Source of the DNA: Thiorhodovibrio sp.
GTDB lineage: Bacteria; Pseudomonadota; Gammaproteobacteria; Chromatiales; Chromatiaceae
Assembly: GCA_007128075.1 (NCBI GenBank)
Contig: SKYD01000031.1
Coordinates: 1-12,239, forward strand
Length of the DNA: 12,239 nucleotides
Direction: 5' to 3'
Shown: positions 1 to 4,241 of the stretch, in pieces
How positions within the stretch are numbered: position 1 is the first letter of the stretch
How the letters are laid out: every line of letters starts with the position of its first letter
Notes under the pieces: generated by a model
What the model was told of the DNA's origin: nothing
Database searches by the model: none
The model's input: the letters and a program-made list of their open reading frames with translations, nothing else
Translations under genes and position numbers: made by a program

Positions 1-635
1 AGCGCGACTAAGCTGCCTTCGGGAGTCAGCGCCAGCGGGTTAATCTCAACAAGCTGGGCATCGTGGGTCAGCAAAAGCTGATAAAGTGCAGCAAGCAGCG
101 GTGGAAGTGCTTGCAGCGCAGCGCCTGAAAGACCGAGCGCAAAGCCAATTCGTCGGCTGTGCCAAGGTTTAAGCCCAGTTGTGGGGTGAATCGTGGTCTG
201 CACCAGTTGTTCGGGGTGGGCATGGGCAAGGGTTTCAATGTCCATGCCACCCACAGCAGATGCCAGCACCCGCACCCGCTCCGTGGCACGATCCACCAGC
301 AGCGCCAGATATAATTCCTGACGAATGGTGATCGGCGATTCGATCAGCAACCGCTCAACGACCAGCCCCGCCCCGCCGGTTTGTGCAGTGACTAGCCGCT
401 GGCCGAGTAACTGCGCCACCGCGTCGGCAAGCTGGGTGCTATCATTACACAGCCACACGCCACCGGCTTTGCCGCGTCCACCAGCGTGGATCTGCGCTTT
501 CACCAACCAGCGTTCTCCACCCAGCGCAGCGGCAGCCTCAAGTGCAGCCTCGGGGCTGGTCACCATCCTCCCTAGTGGATGGGCGATGCCGTGCTGGGAT
601 AACAATTCTTTGGCTTGATATTCATGTAATTGCAT
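1..635 (-). CDS. sucC: Succinyl-CoA synthetase (ADP-forming) beta subunit, N-terminal part (cut by window edge)
   Basis: This is the beta chain of the TCA-cycle enzyme that interconverts succinyl-CoA and succinate with nucleotide phosphorylation; it works in the cytoplasm with the alpha chain SucD. Only 211 codons are present, against about 388 in the family. The start MQLHEYQAKELL matches the conserved family N-terminus and fixes the ATG at 635-633. The ATP-grasp nucleotide-binding stretch HAGGRGKAGG lies at residues 50-59, QELYLALLVDR at 106-116, and VEINPLAL at 196-203, whose N199 corresponds to the Mg-ligand Asn of E. coli SucC. No Shine-Dalgarno is visible; a GC-rich palindrome sits 10-20 bases before the ATG. 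Malate-CoA ligase (MtkA) is a close paralogue and cannot be fully excluded from half a protein. sucD would be expected beyond the window edge, but that is inference. Confidence 0.9.
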   Translation of the reverse strand, partial: MQLHEYQAKELLSQHGIAHPLGRMVTSPEAALEAAAALGGERWLVKAQIHAGGRGKAGGVWLCNDSTQLADAVAQLLGQRLVTAQTGGAGLVVERLLIESPITIRQELYLALLVDRATERVRVLASAVGGMDIETLAHAHPEQLVQTTIHPTTGLKPWHSRRIGFALGLSGAALQALPPLLAALYQLLLTHDAQLVEINPLALTPEGSLVA

Positions 636-643
636 AAATGTAC

Positions 644-730
644 GGGCGATTCGCCACAATGTAGTAGGGGGCGGTTGGCGAACCGCCCCCGAACAATTAT
701 GGATGGATAGATGGCGGTTCGCGAGTCGCT
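644..730. repeat. Cluster of three related GC-rich palindromes (REP-like)
   Basis: Three palindromes share a GGCGRTTSGCGAAYCGCC-like core. The first, 645-655, is GGCGA-T-TCGCC. The second, 667-690, has perfect 10-bp arms (GGGGGCGGTT / AACCGCCCCC) around a GGCG tetraloop. The third, 714-729, can pair end to end over 8 bp with two G-T wobbles (GCGGTTCG / CGAGTCGC). They lie between the end of the DHH gene and the start of sucC. Palindromes of this kind are typical of dispersed REP/MITE-like repeats. No T-tract follows the strong hairpin in the direction of transcription, so it is not a textbook intrinsic terminator. Copies elsewhere in the genome cannot be seen here. Confidence 0.6.
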
Positions 731-830
731 GATTCAATTTCGTTCAGAGACCCTGACCTTGGCAGGAAAAATGCAGATGACAAAGCGAGACTGGGAAGCC
801 TTTCGGGTGCGCAACCGGAGTCCTAGTTGA
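711..830 (+). other. Small ORF, 39 codons, coding status doubtful
   Basis: An ATG-to-TGA frame of 39 codons starts inside the third palindrome of the cluster and contains LAGKMQMTKRDWEAFRVRN at residues 18-36. A second open frame, shifted by one base, covers 781-894 and ends EVLSPFQQNLFTKVAG before a TAA that overlaps the tail of the DHH gene. Both read like plausible protein, so this could be the remnant of a frameshifted gene, or simply chance. The ATG has no convincing Shine-Dalgarno. I do not recognise either peptide, and the gap may instead be noncoding; it also holds small stems at 825-829/838-842 and 841-845/860-864. Confidence 0.15.
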
Positions 831-890
831 GCAGTCCCAACTGGAGGTGCTCAGTCCGTTCCAGCAAAATCTCTTTACAAAAGTTGCTGG

Positions 891-1820
891 CTAACCATCC
901 TGAGTGATGCGCTCAATCAGTTCTGCCAATACTTCGGGGGCGCGGTCGTTCGGTACCTGACAGGTGCCAGCGGCCTGATGCCCGCCGCCTTGGTGTTGCA
1001 GCATCAACTCGCCGACATTGGTTTTGGAGCCACGGTCAAAGATCGACTTGCCGGTGGCAAAGACAGTGTTTTGCTGTTTTAGCCCCCACAGGACATGGAT
1101 CGAAATGTTGCATTGCGGAAACATGGCGTAGATTAAAAACCGATTGCCTGCCCAGATCGTCTCTTCTCCGCGCAAATCCAGCACCACCAAATTCTGATGC
1201 ACCGTTGCACAGCGCAGAATCTGCTCTTTGCATTTTTCTTCTTGCTCAAAATACAGATCAACCCGCTCGCGCACATCCGGCAATGCCAAAATTTCCTCAA
1301 TGCCGTGATTTTTACAATAATCAATCAAATCCATCATCAGTTGATAATTGGAGATGCGAAATTCACGAAACCGCCCCAGACCAGTGCGGGCATCCATGAG
1401 AAAATTCAGCAACACCCAACCTTTGGGGTAGAGCACTTCATCACGGCTAAATTGTGCCGAATCGCCCTGATCGACCGCTTCCATCATCTCTTTCCAGCGC
1501 GCTGGAAAGGTGTCATAGCCGCCGTAATAATCCCACACCACCCGCGCTGCTGACGGGGCATCGGGGTCGATGATGTGATTGTCGTGGCGTTCGTTGCGCA
1601 GAGTTTCGGATAAATGGTGATCAAATGCCAGATGCACACCCGTGACATAAGGCAGATTGGTGGTGATGTCATGGGGACCGATGTCAATTTTGCCATCCTG
1701 CATGTCTTTGGGATGGACAAATTTAATATCGCCAATCAGCTCCAGATGTTTGAGCAGAACGGCACAGACCAAGCCATCAAAATCGCTGCGGGTGACAAGA
1801 CGAAACTTCTGCTCAGACAT
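891..1820 (-). CDS. DHH/DHHA1-family phosphoesterase (exopolyphosphatase/oligoribonuclease-like)
   Basis: A 309-residue cytoplasmic protein of the DHH superfamily, metal-dependent enzymes that cleave phosphodiester or phosphoanhydride bonds (RecJ, NrnA, PPX-type exopolyphosphatase). Motif I is RSDFDG (residues 11-16, with D13 and D15 as likely metal ligands), motif III is FDHHLSE (66-72), and DQGD (117-120) fits the later Asp motif. The C-terminal DHHA1 substrate-binding motif is GGGHQAAG (278-285). The length suits two-domain DHH-DHHA1 proteins rather than multidomain RecJ. The ATG at 1820 is chosen because AAGGAG lies 6 bases upstream. The gene is 126 bases downstream of the MCE gene on the same strand, so it could be its own unit or a read-through member of that cluster. 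The substrate cannot be told from sequence; such proteins are often named exopolyphosphatase without proof. Confidence 0.85.
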   Translation of the reverse strand: MSEQKFRLVTRSDFDGLVCAVLLKHLELIGDIKFVHPKDMQDGKIDIGPHDITTNLPYVTGVHLAFDHHLSETLRNERHDNHIIDPDAPSAARVVWDYYGGYDTFPARWKEMMEAVDQGDSAQFSRDEVLYPKGWVLLNFLMDARTGLGRFREFRISNYQLMMDLIDYCKNHGIEEILALPDVRERVDLYFEQEEKCKEQILRCATVHQNLVVLDLRGEETIWAGNRFLIYAMFPQCNISIHVLWGLKQQNTVFATGKSIFDRGSKTNVGELMLQHQGGGHQAAGTCQVPNDRAPEVLAELIERITQDG

Positions 1821-1826
1821 GAAGCA

Positions 1827-1832
1827 CTCCTT
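1827..1832 (-). promoter_or_regulatory. Strong Shine-Dalgarno for the DHH gene
   Basis: AAGGAG on the minus strand, 6 bases before the ATG at 1820. It is the clearest ribosome binding site in the window and decides the start. Confidence 0.85.
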
Positions 1833-1854
1833 AAAAACATAATGTTAAATGTGG

Positions 1855-1867
1855 CACTCATTGAGTG
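1855..1867. promoter_or_regulatory. 13-base palindrome upstream of the DHH gene, possible operator
   Basis: CACTCA-T-TGAGTG is a perfect 6-bp inverted repeat with a single central base, 22 bases upstream of the AAGGAG. It lies in the 126-base gap between the MCE gene and the DHH gene, where a promoter for the DHH gene would be expected. I see no clear -35/-10 pair with it. Regulator binding is inference. Confidence 0.3.
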
Positions 1868-1946
1868 AAAAACAATAATCAATCACAGCATCATACCCAG
1901 TTGGCTCGCTTTCAGACAAGTGTTAGTTGATCAGAACTTGACCAAA

Positions 1947-2975
1947 TCAAGGGCGGCGGCCGCGCACCAGTGCCTCGGGGTGGCGTTCCAGATAATCAGC
2001 AAGCGTGCGCAAACTCTGGGCGGCCCGCGTGGTCTCGCGCAATAGCTCTTCAATCTGGCGGCGGGTCGGAGAGCCAGCGGCGGCGATCTCGCCAAGATTG
2101 CGCATGGTCGCCTCAGTTTGGGTGAGTGCCAGCCGCGCATTCTTTGTTAAAGGTGGCAGCTCGGCATCCAGCCGTTGGCTGATGTGGTTAATATGATTAA
2201 ATACCTGTTCCAACTGTGGCCCGAGGCTGGCGATCTGGGTCTGAGTTTGTTGCGCCAGCGCAGTATAGTGCGTGACCAATTGGTTGGTATTGGTGAATAG
2301 CTCTGGCAGTTGCTGATGCAGCGAGCCAAAGACCGCTTGCACCTCGGTAAGCGTTTGTTCTAGTTGCACGATGATGTCGGTCAACGACACTGATTCAAGC
2401 ACAGTTTGTAGCGCGTCCAGCACCCCGTTGACTCTTTCAATCAGATCGCCAACGCGAATACTGGAGAACGCCTCTTCGAGACGGTCACGGGTTGCTGGCA
2501 TCGCTGGCACGCGAATTGCGCCCTCGCGCTCAATCAACTCCTGGGGTGGCTCGCCAGGATTAAGATTGAGCGCAATCACATACTGCCCGGTGACAAAGCT
2601 CAACGGCTCCAGCCGTGCGCGCAGCCCGTGGCGAGCCACCAGTTGTCTGACCACAGAACGCGGCACCGCGCCCTCAGCACGGCCGAGAATGCGAATGTTA
2701 CGCGGCCAGATTTCATAATTGACTGGAATGCGAAACTGCTGATCTTGCGGCAGATAGGCGATGCTGATTGCGGTGACCTGCCCAATCGGCACCCCCTGAA
2801 ATTGCACCTGAGCACCGACATTCAGCCCCTGCACCGAGCCGGGGAAGTCGGTCACTAGCTCGATGCGCTCGCGGAACAAAAAACCGCCGCCGAGTGCCAT
2901 CATCGCCACCACCACCAAGAGCAACGCCCCCAACACAAAGGCACCAATTAAGGTTGGGTTGGCTGATTGACTCAT
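1947..2975 (-). CDS. MlaD/MCE-domain protein, periplasmic lipid-transport component
   Basis: A 342-residue MCE-family protein. These proteins form periplasmic rings that carry lipids between inner and outer membrane, powered by an MlaF-MlaE type ABC transporter. A single N-terminal membrane anchor spans about residues 8-29. The MCE domain follows (about 38-140), with the characteristic DFPGSVQGLNVGAQVQFQGV start at 43-62, VGAQVQFQGVPIGQV at 53-67 and YVIALNLNPG near its end. Residues 165-330 are a long, polar, Gln/Leu-rich helical region that probably forms the tail or tube extension seen in longer MCE proteins; it is much longer than E. coli MlaD (about 183 residues). The ATG overlaps the stop of the upstream ATPase gene by 4 bases (ATGA), and GAGGT lies 5 bases ahead of it. 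A mlaD symbol is withheld because several paralogous MCE systems exist. Confidence 0.88.
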   Translation of the reverse strand: MSQSANPTLIGAFVLGALLLVVVAMMALGGGFLFRERIELVTDFPGSVQGLNVGAQVQFQGVPIGQVTAISIAYLPQDQQFRIPVNYEIWPRNIRILGRAEGAVPRSVVRQLVARHGLRARLEPLSFVTGQYVIALNLNPGEPPQELIEREGAIRVPAMPATRDRLEEAFSSIRVGDLIERVNGVLDALQTVLESVSLTDIIVQLEQTLTEVQAVFGSLHQQLPELFTNTNQLVTHYTALAQQTQTQIASLGPQLEQVFNHINHISQRLDAELPPLTKNARLALTQTEATMRNLGEIAAAGSPTRRQIEELLRETTRAAQSLRTLADYLERHPEALVRGRRP

Positions 2976-3715
2976 GGTTCACCTCGACGCAAAAAGGCGC
3001 GCACTAAGGGTACGGCGGCATGGTCGCGCAGCCAGCGCGGCGATCCGGTCGCCAGCATCGTTTTTTGTTGTGGATCGAGAAACACTGAATCATCACCAAT
3101 GGCTAAAATACTGTCGAGTTCATGGGTCACTAGGATCATGGTGGTGTTCAAGCTGTCGCGCAACTGCACGATCAGTTCATCCAACCGCCGCGCACTGAGT
3201 GGATCCAGCCCCGCCGATGGCTCATCAAAAAATAACACATCAGGATCCAGTGCCATGGCGCGAGCAACCCCGACCCGTTTGCGCATCCCGCCGCTAATTT
3301 CGGACGGATAATAATCGCCAAAACCGCCAAGCCCGACCAAGGCCAGTTTACACTCCGCAAGCTCGCGAATTTGGCGTGGACTCAGTGCGCTATATTGCGT
3401 CAACGGCAGCGCGACATTGTCAGCCAGCGTCATTCCGCTCCACAACGCCCCACTTTGATACATCACCCCCTGGCGACGCATCAACGCGGTGCGCTGAGTG
3501 GACGACACGCCCCACAATGAATCCCCCGCCAGCCGCACCTCGCCAGCAGCAGGTGCCAGAAGACCACTTAGACAGCGCATCACCGTGCTTTTGCCGCACC
3601 CGCTAGGCCCCATGATAATAAAAATGCTCCCGCGCTCAACACCAAAGCTGAGATTTTGTTGAACCAGTGTCGTGCCATAGCGCAGGGTCAGTTGATCAAC
3701 CTCAAGTTGACGCAT
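2972..3715 (-). CDS. MlaF-type ABC transporter ATP-binding protein
   Basis: A 247-residue cytoplasmic ATPase of an MCE-linked ABC importer/retrograde lipid transporter. It has Walker A GPSGCGKST (36-44), the Q-loop in YQSGALW (Q87), signature SGGMRKR (141-147), Walker B with catalytic Glu DVLFFDEP (159-166, E165), D-loop SAGLDP, and H-loop VTHEL (H198). The SGGM-type signature and the MYQSGALW stretch fit the MlaF/Ttg2A branch of ABC ATPases. It overlaps the MCE gene by 4 bases and begins 3 bases after the rhodanese stop, so all three are very likely co-translated. No good Shine-Dalgarno precedes the ATG, which fits coupling to the rhodanese gene. The partner permease (MlaE) is not next to it in this window. 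Confidence 0.92.
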   Translation of the reverse strand: MRQLEVDQLTLRYGTTLVQQNLSFGVERGSIFIIMGPSGCGKSTVMRCLSGLLAPAAGEVRLAGDSLWGVSSTQRTALMRRQGVMYQSGALWSGMTLADNVALPLTQYSALSPRQIRELAECKLALVGLGGFGDYYPSEISGGMRKRVGVARAMALDPDVLFFDEPSAGLDPLSARRLDELIVQLRDSLNTTMILVTHELDSILAIGDDSVFLDPQQKTMLATGSPRWLRDHAAVPLVRAFLRRGEP

Positions 3716-3718
3716 GTT

Positions 3719-4054
3719 TCAATGGTGAGCGTTCCATTCAAGTTGACCAATATCGTAGCCGTGACGCGCCCAGGCGATGATCCCGCCGCGCAGGTTAATC
3801 GCATTGTCGTAGCCCTGTTGCAGTAGATATTGACAGGCATGATAGGAACGCGCCCCACTGCGACAATACAAAATCAGCGTCTGATCCTTTGGTAACTCAG
3901 TCAGTCGCAGCGGCAACAGGTGCATTGGCAGATGACGCGCCGCTGGGATAATCCCTTGCGCGACCTCTTCAGGTGTGCGGATGTCCACCAGACACAGGTT
4001 TTCCCCTGCGCTCAACCGGGTCTGAAGGGTTTGGGAATCAATCTCGTTTATCAC
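3719..4054 (-). CDS. Single-domain rhodanese-like protein (GTG start)
   Basis: A 111-residue rhodanese-fold protein of the GlpE/PspE size class, expected to transfer sulfane sulfur or bind thiols through a catalytic Cys. The active-site loop is YCRSGARS with C64, followed by the conserved AINLRGGIIAWARHGY near the C-terminus; VDIRTPEEV (23-31) is the usual N-terminal marker. No signal peptide is visible, so it is probably cytoplasmic. The start is GTG at 4054-4052, the only start that keeps the conserved first strand; the upstream AGG is weak. It is the first gene of the rhodanese-ATPase-MCE cluster. A link between sulfur chemistry and lipid transport is not established; the gene may simply be a passenger. 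Confidence 0.88.
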   Translation of the reverse strand: MINEIDSQTLQTRLSAGENLCLVDIRTPEEVAQGIIPAARHLPMHLLPLRLTELPKDQTLILYCRSGARSYHACQYLLQQGYDNAINLRGGIIAWARHGYDIGQLEWNAHH

Positions 4055-4082
4055 AACAGCAGCCTAATAATTTGTTGAAAAC

Positions 4083-4127
4083 CTTGCCGCTATTGTGCAT
4101 GTTCGTGTCGCGAACGGCAAGATGCCG
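4083..4127 (-). other. Competing hairpins ahead of the rhodanese-ATPase-MCE cluster
   Basis: CTTGCCG (4083-4089) can pair with CGGCAAG (4115-4121), enclosing a small TTCG/CGAA stem (4102-4105/4111-4114). The same 4115-4119 bases can instead pair with TGCCG at 4123-4127. The two folds exclude each other. On the transcribed minus strand the larger stem is followed by a short GTTTTC, so it could be a weak terminator of the helicase gene or a leader structure of the rhodanese gene. The remainder of the 187-base gap (4055-4241) holds nothing else I can support. Confidence 0.3.
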
Positions 4128-4241
4128 TCACTCAGCACCCTTCCACAGTGCGCATCGCCGCGACAATCCCCATGATTTCCACGCGGAAAGAACAAGGCCG
4201 CAATCGGGTGCTCTAGCTGGACATGAAGATAATCGGCGCAT

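Noticed and set aside
68..618. Frames of 73 and 97 codons on either strand at the left end
   Set aside because: Both are out of frame with sucC, whose N-terminal half is unmistakable here.
667..690. Perfect 10-bp hairpin as an intrinsic terminator for the DHH gene
   Set aside because: No T-run follows on the minus strand (TACTACATTG instead), and two related palindromes flank it; a repeat explains it better.
740..890. Possible 6S, SRP or riboswitch RNA in the sucC-DHH gap
   Set aside because: Small stems exist, but no conserved core of a known RNA family is visible.
1197..1553. 118-codon frame on the plus strand inside the DHH gene
   Set aside because: Antisense to a well-supported DHH/DHHA1 protein with motifs on both sides; low-complexity product.
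1927..1950. TTGAT...ATCAA as an FNR-type site
   Set aside because: The half-sites are 14 bases apart instead of 4, and the right half runs into the MCE stop codon.
2371..2718. 115-codon plus-strand frame within the MCE gene
   Set aside because: Antisense shadow, Ser/Arg-rich product with no recognisable domain.
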